Below are positions 43,338 through 52,438 of a stretch of 64,000 nt of DNA, piece after piece. The notes under the pieces were generated by a model, which saw nothing but the letters and a program-made list of their open reading frames with translations, made no database searches and had not been told where the DNA came from. The position numbers were made by a program, and so were the translations under genes. The stretch is from contig JADJWK010000001.1 in NCBI GenBank assembly GCA_016716405.1, forward strand, positions 124,001 through 188,000, in the 5' to 3' direction. The DNA comes from Candidatus Melainabacteria bacterium. GTDB taxonomy: Bacteria; Cyanobacteriota; Vampirovibrionia; Obscuribacterales; Obscuribacteraceae. Numbering within the stretch: position 1 is the stretch's first letter; every line of letters starts with the position of its first letter.

Positions 43338-44120
43338 ATGATCGAACAAGACATGAAATCGAAAGCCTCGCTATGCGCATCAGCAATAGTAGCGCTGAAT
43401 GTGCTGGCCTTCCTCTATCTGCGAATCGCAGGCAGCGAAGATATCGACTCCCTGATAAAAGCCTGGGCTTTCTCGCCCCGGACGACCATAGACCTTATCA
43501 AAGAAGGACGGATCTTAACGGCCCTGGCGATCATCGAAAGAAGCACCTTCTGCCACCTCACCCCGGCACATCTGCTCTCGAATTTGATCCCCATCTATCT
43601 ATTCGCCGTGGTCATAGCCGCAGAGAAATCGACCGGCGAGTTTCTCAAGGTCTATTTCCTGGGCGGTCTCATGGCAGCCCTGGCAACGACCCTGTTGTCT
43701 TTCTGGCAAGTGATCCCGATCAACGGCGCCAGCGGCGCCGCCGCTGCCCTGTATGGCTATTATGCCGGACTCAAACTGATCCCGCGCTCCAGCCCGGAAC
43801 GCTTGCGGGCACTCTTGATGCCGGTGATCACCTTTGCCTTCCTGGCGGCTGGTCTGGCTCTGGGACTGCCGGTGGATTCTCCGGCGGCAACCGCTTATCT
43901 GCTTGCCGTCCTGCTCTTCTTCGCCGGCCTTTTCTCCGGACGAATAGAGACGCTCTGGCTTCCTGCCATCGCTCTCTGGATCCTGGGCAATATCTACGAC
44001 CTATTCATGACCGGTCTGGATGTCTATGCCACCGGCTCCGCACACCTGCTGCACCTCACCGGGTTCGCTTCCGGACTGGCTCTCTGTCTCAAGACATACA
44101 CCAGTGAAAGGGCGGCTTGA
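43338..44120 (+). CDS. Rhomboid-family intramembrane serine protease
   Basis: The protein has six or seven membrane segments. The catalytic Ser132 is in NGASGAAAALYGYY (family GxSG), the His239 in HLTGFASG (family HxxGxxxG), and N82 in HLLSNL of TM2 corresponds to the oxyanion Asn. All key residues are present, so activity is expected. It cleaves membrane proteins within the bilayer; the substrate is unknown. It is 260 residues long and followed 67 bases later by an FtsH-like membrane protease and then a small membrane protein on the same strand, which suggests a membrane protein quality-control cassette. A hairpin precedes the gene. Confidence 0.82.
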   Translation: MIEQDMKSKASLCASAIVALNVLAFLYLRIAGSEDIDSLIKAWAFSPRTTIDLIKEGRILTALAIIERSTFCHLTPAHLLSNLIPIYLFAVVIAAEKSTGEFLKVYFLGGLMAALATTLLSFWQVIPINGASGAAAALYGYYAGLKLIPRSSPERLRALLMPVITFAFLAAGLALGLPVDSPAATAYLLAVLLFFAGLFSGRIETLWLPAIALWILGNIYDLFMTGLDVYATGSAHLLHLTGFASGLALCLKTYTSERAA

Positions 44121-44187
44121 TTCGACCTCAGGGTCACAGCCTTTCGATGCTCTGCATCTTCCAATCATCTTCTAAGAGGACGCGACT

Positions 44188-46155
44188 ATGGAAAAGAAAC
44201 ATATTGCCATGATTGCCGGCGCTCTGCTCGGAGTGTGGCTGCTCTTGAGCCTCACAGCACCGACGGCAACCTACTCCAACACCACCACCGTCGATCAACT
44301 GGGCAACACGGTCCGCTGGGACACGAAATACAGCGACCTGAAAAATGTCCTGCTTACCGAGCCTCAATCGGTGAGCAGGGTTGTGATCATCAAAGACTAT
44401 CTCGGCGAGCCGACCTCAGTGGCCCTGATCATGAAAAAAGGCCATAAGAAGGAAGGCTTCGAGGCGGAACTGCCCAGCAGGGATGCCGAAGCCGAGATAA
44501 GAGCCCTGGCGGACAAAAACTCCATCGAATACGCCGCCACGCGCGAGCCCATGCCGCGTCCGCCCACCCCCAGCGGTGGCACGGTCATTCTCGCCATGCT
44601 TCCCCAGATCATGATGATGGTCTTCTTCGGCGCCATGGTCTTCTTCATGTTCAAGCAGTATCAGAACATGCAGGGCGGCAGCAAGATGGCCAAATCCAAG
44701 CATCGCAAATTCGAGCCCGACAAAGGTCCGAAAGTGACATTCAAGGATGTGGCCGGCACCGACGAGGCCAAAGAAGACGTACAGATGGTGGTGGAATTCC
44801 TCAAGGATCCCACCGAGATCAAAGAGCTCGGCGGCAAAGCGCCTAAATGCATTTTGCTTGTCGGTCCTCCCGGCACGGGCAAGACTCTCCTGGCCAAAGC
44901 CGTGGCCGGCGAAGCCAATGTGCCCTTCTTCTATATAAACGCATCCGAGTTCGTCGAGATGTATGTGGGCGTCGGCGCAGCCAGGGTCAGAGACATGTTC
45001 GAGGAGGTGCGCAAGAGCCTTCCATGCATCCTGGCTATTGACGAGCTCGATGCCGTCGCCCAGCATCGTGGCACCGGTATCGGTGGCGGCAACGACGAGC
45101 GCCAGCAAACCATCAACCAGCTCCTCACCGAGATCGACGGTTTCGAGAACAATGAGGGACTGGTGGCCTTCGCCATGACCAACAGGCCCGACGTCCTCGA
45201 CCCTGCCATCGTGCGCTCCGGTCGTTTCGGCGACAAGAAAATCACTGTGCCGCTTCCGGACAGGCACGGCAGAATGGAGATCATCAAGGTCCATGCCGAA
45301 GGCGTGAAGCTGGACAAGGCCATAGACTTCGACGAGCTGGCAACGCATACGGCAGGTTTCTCCGGCGCCGACATCGCCGCCCTGCTCAAAGTGCACGGAC
45401 CGGGCTTCGCCATCAAGCGCCATCGCAAGCTCTTCGGTCTGGGCAAGAAAGCCACTCTGGTAACCAGGGAAGACCTCGATAGAGGCATAGCCCAGATCCA
45501 GATGGGCTCTTCCAATGACGGCAAGTCCAAACGTCTGAGCGACGGGGTCAAGCGCCTCCTCGCCTATCACGAGCTCGGTCATGCCATCGTCGCCGAGTAT
45601 CTCTACCGTTTGAGCTCCTCCTGGGAGAATCTCTGGAGCGATCCGGTCAGGAAAGTCACCATTATCGGTGCCGGTGGCGCCGGCGGCTACACGCTCATTC
45701 AGGGCGACGAAGATCCTTTCTGCCTGACGAAAGAGCAGCTTCTCGGACAGATCACCGGTTTGCTCGCCGCCAACCGTGCCGAGAGCAAGTTCCTGAGCAC
45801 CACCTCCACCGGCGCCCAGAACGACTTCGAGCGCGCCTACGACCTGGCCAAACGCATGGTCACGAAGTGGGGCATGAGCGACCTGGGACCGATCTCGGTC
45901 GGCAGCAGCCACAAAGACCCGTTCCTGGGACGAAGCCTGGCTGAAGGCGGTGGTTACGGTCTCGGTGTCGAGTCGTCCAACCAGATCGACCACGAGATCA
46001 AGCAGATCCTCGACCGGTGCACCGCCCGGGCAGACGAGATCCTCGACAAGATGGAGCCGCTCATTCATATGATGGCGCCAATTCTGATTAGCGACGAGAC
46101 CCTGCTGAGGGAGCAATTCGTCGGTCTCTTCGACCAGCACTATCAAGCTGAATAA
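44188..46155 (+). CDS. Divergent FtsH-like membrane AAA+ zinc protease
   Basis: Two membrane segments (about residues 8-24 and 132-155) flank a small external domain. The AAA+ part has Walker A GPPGTGKT 226-233, Walker B ILAIDE (D285, E286), the pore loop FVEMYVGVGAARV, and RPDVLDPAIVRSGRF in the Arg-finger region. The peptidase part has HELGH 461-465 (zinc) and D546 in TGAQNDFERA as third ligand, so it should be active. It differs from ordinary FtsH in the sensor-2 region (ALLKVHGPGFAIKRHRKLFGL) and in the C-terminal peptidase part, and it is probably a specialised paralog. GAGG lies eight bases before ATG 44188. Confidence 0.9.
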   Translation: MEKKHIAMIAGALLGVWLLLSLTAPTATYSNTTTVDQLGNTVRWDTKYSDLKNVLLTEPQSVSRVVIIKDYLGEPTSVALIMKKGHKKEGFEAELPSRDAEAEIRALADKNSIEYAATREPMPRPPTPSGGTVILAMLPQIMMMVFFGAMVFFMFKQYQNMQGGSKMAKSKHRKFEPDKGPKVTFKDVAGTDEAKEDVQMVVEFLKDPTEIKELGGKAPKCILLVGPPGTGKTLLAKAVAGEANVPFFYINASEFVEMYVGVGAARVRDMFEEVRKSLPCILAIDELDAVAQHRGTGIGGGNDERQQTINQLLTEIDGFENNEGLVAFAMTNRPDVLDPAIVRSGRFGDKKITVPLPDRHGRMEIIKVHAEGVKLDKAIDFDELATHTAGFSGADIAALLKVHGPGFAIKRHRKLFGLGKKATLVTREDLDRGIAQIQMGSSNDGKSKRLSDGVKRLLAYHELGHAIVAEYLYRLSSSWENLWSDPVRKVTIIGAGGAGGYTLIQGDEDPFCLTKEQLLGQITGLLAANRAESKFLSTTSTGAQNDFERAYDLAKRMVTKWGMSDLGPISVGSSHKDPFLGRSLAEGGGYGLGVESSNQIDHEIKQILDRCTARADEILDKMEPLIHMMAPILISDETLLREQFVGLFDQHYQAE

Positions 46156-46165
46156 AGGAGGTCAC

Positions 46166-46408
46166 ATGGTCGACACTGTCATATTCCTGCTGGTATTCGC
46201 CCTTCTCTGGTGCGGATTCCTGGCATCGAAACGAAACGATAAGGCATCTGCGGTAGAACGCCTTGCCTGTATGGGCGCGATGGCATTCACTGCCCTTCTG
46301 GCTGCCTATTACTACGAGCCCTATTACGGTCTCTGGTGCGGTTTTTCCGCGGCCTGCGGCTGGCTTCTGGGCAAGCTCTGGAGGAAATACGAATCAGAGC
46401 GAGGCTGA
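46166..46408 (+). CDS. Small membrane protein downstream of the FtsH-like protease
   Basis: The 80-residue product has two or three membrane segments (DTVIFLLVFALLWCGFLA, LACMGAMAFTALLAAYYY, YGLWCGFSAACGWLLGKLW). GGAGG sits five bases before the ATG, and the gap to the FtsH-like stop is 10 bases, so it is translated from the same transcript. It may be an adaptor or modulator of the protease, by context only. The family is unknown. Confidence 0.7.
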   Translation: MVDTVIFLLVFALLWCGFLASKRNDKASAVERLACMGAMAFTALLAAYYYEPYYGLWCGFSAACGWLLGKLWRKYESERG

Positions 46409-46550
46409 TATCCAGTCCTGAAATCTTCCGGACCACCCCCAAAGGAACTGGCGGGCGGTCCGGCCCTCGATGCGAGAAGCTGCAGGATTACTCTTCCTCG
46501 TGCAGTTTATTATACTATGCCTTTTAGTATATCCGAGCTGGAGATCCAAA

Positions 46551-46713
46551 AGTGAACCTTGGTAGCTCAATTTGGCATGATACCTTTTAAGAAATCATTT
46601 TCAGTGGTTTTTGATATCTCAAACGATATCGTTTGCTGTTTTGATATCGTTTGAGATATCTATTCGAATCGAGCTCAATACAGGACGCGCAGCCGGCCGG
46701 GTAATCCAGCGAA
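46551..46713. repeat. Intergenic repeat element with 18-bp inverted repeat, copy 1
   Basis: It contains GATATCTCAAACGATATC (46613-46630) and its exact inverse (46643-46660) with a 12-base spacer, and a perfect palindrome CAAACGATATCGTTTG (46620-46635) overlapping the left arm. The whole 160-base stretch, beginning GTGAACC and ending CCAGCGAA, is repeated at 52221-52412. No gene is present. It may be a MITE or a relic insertion-sequence end; this is inference. Confidence 0.8.
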
Positions 46714-46908
46714 ATCGGGAAAGCACTTCACTGAATACACCAAAGATACAAACCGGGACTACAGATCAATCTTGAGCAAAGAGCTTTTCCTGAATATCAA
46801 GGACAGGATTTGAAACCTGCATGGGCTATCCTGCCAGGATGGATCCGAAACAAAGCCGGGCCACCCGCTCTGGTCTTTTCCAGGGGTGATCCGGCTTGCT
46901 GACTACTC
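46714..46908. other. Non-coding stretch after repeat copy 1
   Basis: AT-richer sequence with no convincing gene or hairpin; it separates the repeat element from the small gene ending at 46909. Confidence 0.3.
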
Positions 46909-47028
46909 TCACGACCGGTTCTCTTTATCGAACCTGCTCAAGAGCTTCAAGAAAGCGAGCAAGACATAGATGCAGATACCGGCAGCAGTAATCAGGAAAA
47001 GCAGTTTCCTGTCTGTTCTAGTTTTCAT
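46909..47028 (-). CDS. Single-pass membrane microprotein (39 residues)
   Basis: ATG 47028 has GAGGAG six bases upstream, a near-ideal ribosome site. The product MKTRTDRKLL... has a basic start, one hydrophobic helix (LLFLITAAGICIYVLLAFLKLL) and a charged end (SRFDKENRS), the usual layout of small membrane proteins. It lies 23 bases after the stop of the hypothetical gene at 47052 on the same strand, so the two probably form an operon. Confidence 0.6.
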   Translation of the reverse strand: MKTRTDRKLLFLITAAGICIYVLLAFLKLLSRFDKENRS

Positions 47029-47051
47029 GGCATTCTCCTCTGAAGAGATAG

Positions 47052-47423
47052 TTAGAACCAGCGGTCTGGATTCTGCGCTCGCAACCAGCGGTTGACCCGG
47101 TCGATATAGGCATAGTTGGCGGACTCGACATGAATCCGCTCACTGGCATGCCCCCGGATCGAGCTCAGATAGAAATCGCAGAAATCATCGACCGAGCCTT
47201 CGTCCTGCCCTTCTACACGGACTGTTATGTCAAAGCCGGGAAGCTCCCGGGCCTGCGCCCGATAGATCTCGTTGATGACATAACCGGGCAGGTGGAGAGA
47301 CGAATCTCTCTTATTGATTGATATCGAGACCGAGCCCTTTCGAGCGCATCGATTGAGGCTTTCGGTCAGATATTCGATATTGGTCGGGGCCGTGAATCCC
47401 AACTCTACAAATCTAGTTTTCAT
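47052..47423 (-). CDS. Hypothetical protein
   Basis: The product has about 123 residues, no signal peptide and no membrane segment, and mixed alpha/beta character (FVELGFTAPTNIEYLTESLNRCARKGSVSISINKR; FDITVRVEGQDEGSVDDFCDFYLSSIRGH). I recognise no family. ATG 47423 was chosen; an upstream in-frame codon at 47432 adds only three residues. It is followed directly by a membrane microprotein gene. Confidence 0.55.
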   Translation of the reverse strand: MKTRFVELGFTAPTNIEYLTESLNRCARKGSVSISINKRDSSLHLPGYVINEIYRAQARELPGFDITVRVEGQDEGSVDDFCDFYLSSIRGHASERIHVESANYAYIDRVNRWLRAQNPDRWF

Positions 47424-47432
47424 GACGATCAC

Positions 47433-47803
47433 CAGTTGATAATGGGATCTTTCGATCCGTTATTGAAGATCTTCCATCGTCTGCTTTGCGCCTGGGCCAG
47501 CTCGGAGAGGTCCTTTAAAGACAGAGATGATCGCTCTACACCACCATTGGTGCGGAACAGGCGATTGCATCTCGAGTTGATTTTGTCCGGTTTGGTGGGC
47601 AGGTTGCTCGCAAAGTTCGTATCGGAAGGGTTGATTCGAACCTACTTGCAACCGGACTGACGAGCAAGACTCTTATTGCCTCGATGTGCCGGCTAATGAA
47701 TGTTTTCGACCTTTCGCCCGGCTCTTACGATGGGCCGAGCTCGAGCTGACTCGCGAAAATCTCCCTGATCTGATCCTTTCTTCGGTGACGAGTGTTCCGA
47801 GCT
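47433..47803. other. Intergenic region
   Basis: About 370 bases with no supported gene; short frames on both strands lack ribosome sites. It should contain the promoter for 47423 and the 3' flank of the TerD-like gene. Confidence 0.35.
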
Positions 47804-49924
47804 CTATCCCGTCATAAACTCGCTGGTTATCACCTCGAGCTCGAAGGGAGTCTTATCCACGCTAAACTCCACATCGGCTTCTGCACGGTCATTTACCAGC
47901 CTGCCCCGAGCCTCGGCATGCAGGGCGAGAAGGTCATAGAGATTGGGTCTGGACAGCTCCACCATGGCGGCCAGAGCATAGTTGATACCGGCGAGGTTCC
48001 CGTCGACATTGTTGACCCAGCTCGGATTGCGGCTCAGGGCCAGGTCCGTCCAGAGAGCCTGGCGCTTTTCGATGTCGAAGATCACCGGCAGGGCGATTCT
48101 GGTGTCCCCGCTCAGGTCAAACCTGTCCACCACGGTCCTGGCCTCGAAGACCTCGCCGGAGTTCGGCTTCGACCGCGCCATCCAGCCTGCGAAACATTCG
48201 GGTAGATCCTTCATGGGTTGTCTCGTGAAACTGTGGACAGTCATGACGACAAAGCGGACATTGCGCTCCCTCAGCCTGGCTATCGAGACATCGATGAATT
48301 CGCTTGCCCCCTCGGGCGCGTCGACGATATCGCCACTGTGATGCCCCCCGAAATTCTTGAGACTGTAATAAGAGAGCACGTCTAAATAGCGAAAGTCTTC
48401 ATCGAACATGACAGCCGAGAGATCTAGATCGGTTCTCTCGCTGCCGTTTTTCCACCAGATAAAAAAGCGCAGGGTATCGGAATCCGGCAGCGCCAGACGG
48501 CTTCCTCGCGCCACTGTCCGAAGTGCCTTGGAAGCTGAGCGCAGAGCAAAGGGCACGGTGAAGTTTCGCAAGCCATCGTCAACAAAGCAGGCCCCGAGAG
48601 GAGGCAGCTCAGAGAAGCGTTTTAATAAAGCCTTCCGGCAAACCCCTTCGATAAGCAAACAGGCAGTCTCCGAAAGATCGGCAAGTTTGTTCTCCACCAC
48701 CTGAGCCCTGGTCATATTGCCTTTCGGGAGAAAGACCCGGAAAGGATGGTGTTCACGGCGGTGAGCGAAATGGTGCCCGAGCTGAATCAGAAGAGGAGTC
48801 GGCACTCGGTCAATCACGTCCTTGAAAGCGAAACCCACTTGATCCGCCCGATCCCCGGCGAGCCGGAGAACATGATCGAGACGGCGAGCGAAAATGCCCG
48901 GGCGCCCTTTGAGCAGCTTCACCAGAGAATCGATGTCCCCTTCGACCAGGAGCATCTCGAGCCTGCGATTGAATGTCTCGACGACGATGTCTTTGCGCAA
49001 CGCTTCGAAGGCTGCATACACCCGGGGATAACGCTTGCTGTATTCGCCCGGATGGAGCTTCTCGCCGAGCCTCTTATATCGCTCCTTGTGCCTGAGCATG
49101 TCCTCGACAATGGTCGCCTGCGCCTCCATGGCAGCAAGGAGCATGCGACGCTCTCGCCGGCAGAGGCTCCGAAACTTGACCGGCTCGGCAAGGGACGCAT
49201 CACCATCGCTCATGGCCACAGCCAGACGCAGCACGTCGGTGACAGTATCGATATGTTTGCTCAGGATCTCCTCGGAAAGTAGCTCCCGGCTCCTGAGAGC
49301 AGCCAGGATTCGGGCTTTGTTCTCCCGGTTCGCTATGGAATCCGGGATCATCGTCAGAGTATCGCTTCCGAAAGCCTCGACCAGAGCCGCCAGATCCTCG
49401 CTATCCTGCTGGGAGAAGGATACTCGCGAGTTCATGAGAGCCCTGAGAAGCTCCTCCGCATCGTCGACACCTCCAGTCCGCACAGTCCGCAGGGAAGGAT
49501 GCTCGATCAGGGATTCCCGGTCTTTCTTCCAGTCCGGGGGCATGAACTTGCCGCTGGTCAGGTAGTGGAGCATGGCATTGATATAGAGCTCGACATTGCT
49601 CTTTTTCATGACGTCCATGGGAAAGTTCGGGTACATCGGCCGGAAGCTCTGATGAGCCCCGGTAACCTTCGGCAGGACATCGAGAAAGAGCTTGTTCAGC
49701 TCAATGAGCTGGTCCAGGCTCATTTGCGAGGCTCGGTCCAGAAGCTCCCGGTCCAGGCAGAAACCATAGCCCTCCAGATTTTTCAGCAGCGAAGCCAGAA
49801 AGACCTGATTCTTCTCGGGTGTGGAATCTCTGCCTGTCAGACTCTCGGGAAGGATGACCTTGTTCTGGCGCCTGAGAAGCACCAGATTCAAGTTTGCCAG
49901 AGCCACCGGCGCTTTCGTGAGCAT
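47804..49924 (-). CDS. TerD-domain protein of the MXAN_6230/SCO0854 type
   Basis: The C-terminal half carries a TerD-like fold: ERTDLDLSAVMFDEDFRYLDVLSYYSLKNFGGHHSGDIVDAPEGASEFIDVSI, followed by VRFVVMTVHSFTRQPMKDLPECFAGWMAR. The N-terminus (LNLVLLRRQNKVILPESL) and overall size (706 residues) match the MXAN_6230/SCO0854 group, whose members often have a RING-like finger that I do not see here. TerD proteins bind calcium and are tied to stress response. ATG 49924 was chosen (AGGGA eight bases upstream); an upstream start at 50041 is in frame. No other ter genes are present. Confidence 0.75.
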   Translation of the reverse strand: MLTKAPVALANLNLVLLRRQNKVILPESLTGRDSTPEKNQVFLASLLKNLEGYGFCLDRELLDRASQMSLDQLIELNKLFLDVLPKVTGAHQSFRPMYPNFPMDVMKKSNVELYINAMLHYLTSGKFMPPDWKKDRESLIEHPSLRTVRTGGVDDAEELLRALMNSRVSFSQQDSEDLAALVEAFGSDTLTMIPDSIANRENKARILAALRSRELLSEEILSKHIDTVTDVLRLAVAMSDGDASLAEPVKFRSLCRRERRMLLAAMEAQATIVEDMLRHKERYKRLGEKLHPGEYSKRYPRVYAAFEALRKDIVVETFNRRLEMLLVEGDIDSLVKLLKGRPGIFARRLDHVLRLAGDRADQVGFAFKDVIDRVPTPLLIQLGHHFAHRREHHPFRVFLPKGNMTRAQVVENKLADLSETACLLIEGVCRKALLKRFSELPPLGACFVDDGLRNFTVPFALRSASKALRTVARGSRLALPDSDTLRFFIWWKNGSERTDLDLSAVMFDEDFRYLDVLSYYSLKNFGGHHSGDIVDAPEGASEFIDVSIARLRERNVRFVVMTVHSFTRQPMKDLPECFAGWMARSKPNSGEVFEARTVVDRFDLSGDTRIALPVIFDIEKRQALWTDLALSRNPSWVNNVDGNLAGINYALAAMVELSRPNLYDLLALHAEARGRLVNDRAEADVEFSVDKTPFELEVITSEFMTG

Positions 49925-50071
49925 ACTGGAATTCCCTGCCTCTGATGCAACTGGACAGAAAGAGGTGTCGCGGAGAGCGAAGGCTCTAGGTTCGTTCAAG
50001 GAGATAGAAGGAAGAACCTTCATAGCCGCGACTGAGATCACTTACCCGCTGTCATCGCCCTCCAACCTCCC

Positions 50072-50260
50072 TCAGCCTCTATAGCTTGCTTTGCGCTTGG
50101 CGTTTACATAAGTTCCGGAGAAAAGTCCCAAGAGATGCACCCCCACTGAGATTACCGCCTGAAACACCCGGCAAACTGCGCCAGCGACGCTAGCTGAAAT
50201 CATTAAGGTCTTTTCCGCTTCACTACCCCTGCCTTTACTTTGAAAACCTCGGATAGCCAT
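50072..50260 (-). CDS. Possible small membrane protein (62 residues)
   Basis: An open frame encodes MAIRGFQSKGRGSEAEKTLM and then a hydrophobic stretch (SASVAGAVCRVFQAVISVGVHLLGLFSG). There is no strong ribosome site, and the frame extends further upstream to 50332. It may be a gene or a chance frame. Confidence 0.3.
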   Translation of the reverse strand: MAIRGFQSKGRGSEAEKTLMISASVAGAVCRVFQAVISVGVHLLGLFSGTYVNAKRKASYRG

Positions 50261-50382
50261 AGTGATGCTGTCTATGTTTTTTCTATCAAAGAGCACTTGA
50301 ATTAACGCTCCTTTTGATCTTTTTTCTCTCAACCCACCTCTATTTCTTCCTCAACAAGAGGAATAGAGAAATTGGAGGGTCT

Positions 50383-52026
50383 ATGATGTCATCTAGAGGC
50401 ACCTATTCCCCTTCCCGCAACGAGATCATGGCGATTCGCAACGCCTTGCTCGGCTGGAAGGACGTTGATGGACTGGGACCCGAGTACTTCGCCGAACGCA
50501 GAGTCGAGCGGGCCCTTTACCAATTTCTCACCCGGGGCAAACCACTCTCAGCCGCTCATCGATTGAGCCTGAGCAGGGGACGCGCCAGGGTCGAGAACTT
50601 TTACTCCCTGATCAACACGACTCTACAAGTGGTGGCATTCCGCCAGCCGGATTGCTATCTCAAGGAGACGGACGGTTTTCTCGAGCAGCTCGCCGAGCAA
50701 GCCGCCATCTGGCACAAGGGAACTTTTGCCAATCTCGACATGAGCCGTGCCGAGCAGGAGATTTACTGGAAAGTCGTGGCGAAAACCGCGCCTGTCCTGT
50801 TCAACATGGGATTCATCGATGCCATCCCGCACTCCGCCCAGGTGTCGCGCCTCACTGCCAGCATGGCCGTGCATCTCGGCGCCCGGCATTCGGAGGTGCT
50901 CCAGGCAGCGATAGTCGGCTGGCTCCACGATCCCAAGCTCCACCCCAGCCTCGACCTCAAGCACGAGAATCTCGCCACCCACCCGGTGAACGCCGCCGGC
51001 CTCGCCTGGTGCGTTTTCCAGGACGCGGCGGTGAAGCGACCGATGCTCGGCTACTTCAAAGGCAACAGGGGAAGGTTGGACGCCTTCGTGGACGGCGCCG
51101 TCGATGCCCTGGGCATCAATAACGACTCGCGCTTCGTCCAGATGATGGTCGTCCTGCCCACCTATGTCGACCGCATCGGCAAGCTCTACGGTCCGGCTCT
51201 CGCCTCGCAGTTCGGGGGAATCATCGAGGACCGGCTCCTGAGCGCCGCTCAGGGAAGAAAGCCCCGGGCACTGCCCGACCATCTCCACGGCGCCCTGTCG
51301 CAGATCCGCCTGGACTCAGGTCTTCGCGGGCTGAGCAGGCATGGCATCCAGAAAGCTTTCGAGATGGCGCAGATGCTGGCACGCGATTCGTCACGGCTCA
51401 TCGAAGATATTCTCGATGGCAAGCCGGGTCTTTCGCGAGCCGAGCTCACCAGGCTCAAGATTGCCCTGCAAGAATATGCCGTGCTCGCCGTGGATGTCGA
51501 CTCCACGACCCTTCTGCATCACCATCAGGAGGTCATGGACTGCGGTCGTGTGGCAGCCGAGGCTCTGGTAATTGCCGACCCGATGATGCTGAGCCCCCAC
51601 AAGGTGGCTGCCGTCTACAAGAATGCGATGATCGAGCGGATCCGCTCCTATGTCGCCTCCTTCGACGACAACAACCGCCTGCTGCCGAAAGGCGCCCAGG
51701 ACAGCGGTCTGCGCTGGCAGCGCGCTGTCTATCTCTCCATGCTCCAGGCTGCCGACAGGCTCTGCGGCTCGGACCTCATGTCCGGCTTCCGCGAAAGCCA
51801 CGCCGGCACGTCTCTGAAGGTCGACGTGAACGACCTGAGGAAGATCATCCTGGACGAAGCGACCTGGTGCAAATACGCCCGGGCCAGCAGCGAATCCGAC
51901 GAAAGCGCTGTCCAGCTCTGCCTGAAGAGCCTGGAGGACGCCTATGTCGACGTGGTCGCCCAGTTCCGCGCAAGCGTCTATCAGGGCAGCGAGAAAGCAC
52001 TGGCCAAGTTCTTCCCGGCAGGCTGA
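50383..52026 (+). CDS. HD-domain protein
   Basis: The 547 residues include an HD-type metal site: IPHSAQVSRLTASMAVHLG (H150) and VGWLHDPKLHPSL (H182, D183), with later His residues (ATHPVN, LLHHHQ) that may complete it. No GYP motif is present, so a cyclic-di-GMP phosphodiesterase is not supported; a nucleotide or phosphate hydrolase is possible. The protein is helical and appears cytoplasmic. ATG 50383 has GGAGG five bases upstream; in-frame codons upstream are unlikely. It is followed by a 30-base tandem duplication and a strong terminator. Confidence 0.7.
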   Translation: MMSSRGTYSPSRNEIMAIRNALLGWKDVDGLGPEYFAERRVERALYQFLTRGKPLSAAHRLSLSRGRARVENFYSLINTTLQVVAFRQPDCYLKETDGFLEQLAEQAAIWHKGTFANLDMSRAEQEIYWKVVAKTAPVLFNMGFIDAIPHSAQVSRLTASMAVHLGARHSEVLQAAIVGWLHDPKLHPSLDLKHENLATHPVNAAGLAWCVFQDAAVKRPMLGYFKGNRGRLDAFVDGAVDALGINNDSRFVQMMVVLPTYVDRIGKLYGPALASQFGGIIEDRLLSAAQGRKPRALPDHLHGALSQIRLDSGLRGLSRHGIQKAFEMAQMLARDSSRLIEDILDGKPGLSRAELTRLKIALQEYAVLAVDVDSTTLLHHHQEVMDCGRVAAEALVIADPMMLSPHKVAAVYKNAMIERIRSYVASFDDNNRLLPKGAQDSGLRWQRAVYLSMLQAADRLCGSDLMSGFRESHAGTSLKVDVNDLRKIILDEATWCKYARASSESDESAVQLCLKSLEDAYVDVVAQFRASVYQGSEKALAKFFPAG

Positions 52027-52031
52027 CTTCT

Positions 52032-52088
52032 GGCTTCGCTAATCAAGCCTTCGCAAGCTACGGCTTCGCTAATCAAGCCTTTGCGAGT
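52032..52088. repeat. Two tandem 30-base copies after the HD gene
   Basis: GGCTTCGCTAATCAAGCCTT recurs exactly 30 bases apart (52032 and 52062), followed by the similar CGCAAG and TGCGAG. It is in the 3' untranslated region. Confidence 0.8.
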
Positions 52089-52121
52089 CCCGACTTGCCT
52101 GGTACTGATTCATGAAGCCTC

Positions 52122-52165
52122 GAAGAGGAGCGAAACCCGCAAGGTTTCCTCCTCTTCAACCTTTT
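52122..52165 (+). terminator. Rho-independent terminator after the HD gene
   Basis: GAAGAGGAG (52122-52130) pairs with CTCCTCTTC (52149-52157), with an inner AAACC/GGTTT stem, then AACCTTTTCC. Confidence 0.75.
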
Positions 52166-52220
52166 CCGCTTTCTACTATCTTCTAGAGTATTTTACTGAA
52201 AACGCCGAATATATTACCCC

Positions 52221-52412
52221 GGTGAACCGTGATAGCTCGATTTGACATGATACTTTCAAGGGAATCATTTTCGACGGTTTTTGATATCTCAAACGATATC
52301 ATTTGCTATTTTGATATCGTTTGAGATATCACTTCGAATCGAGCTGACCACAAAAGCGCCGGGGAATCCAGCTGACCACAAAAGCGCGCAGCCGGCCAGG
52401 GATTCCAGCGAA
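52221..52412. repeat. Intergenic repeat element with 18-bp inverted repeat, copy 2
   Basis: It has the same inverted repeat as copy 1, with arms at 52283-52300 and 52313-52330 and a 12-base spacer. It also has a 28-base-period duplication (AGCTGACCACAAAAGCGC at 52342 and 52370) that copy 1 lacks. Similarity to 46551-46713 continues on both sides of the dyad. Confidence 0.8.
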
Positions 52413-52438
52413 TGCAGGCGGAAAAAGGATCAGGCTGA

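Noticed and set aside
44416..46146. 576-codon minus-strand frame over the FtsH-like gene
   Set aside because: The opposite frame contains clear AAA+ and zinc-protease motifs; this frame has none.
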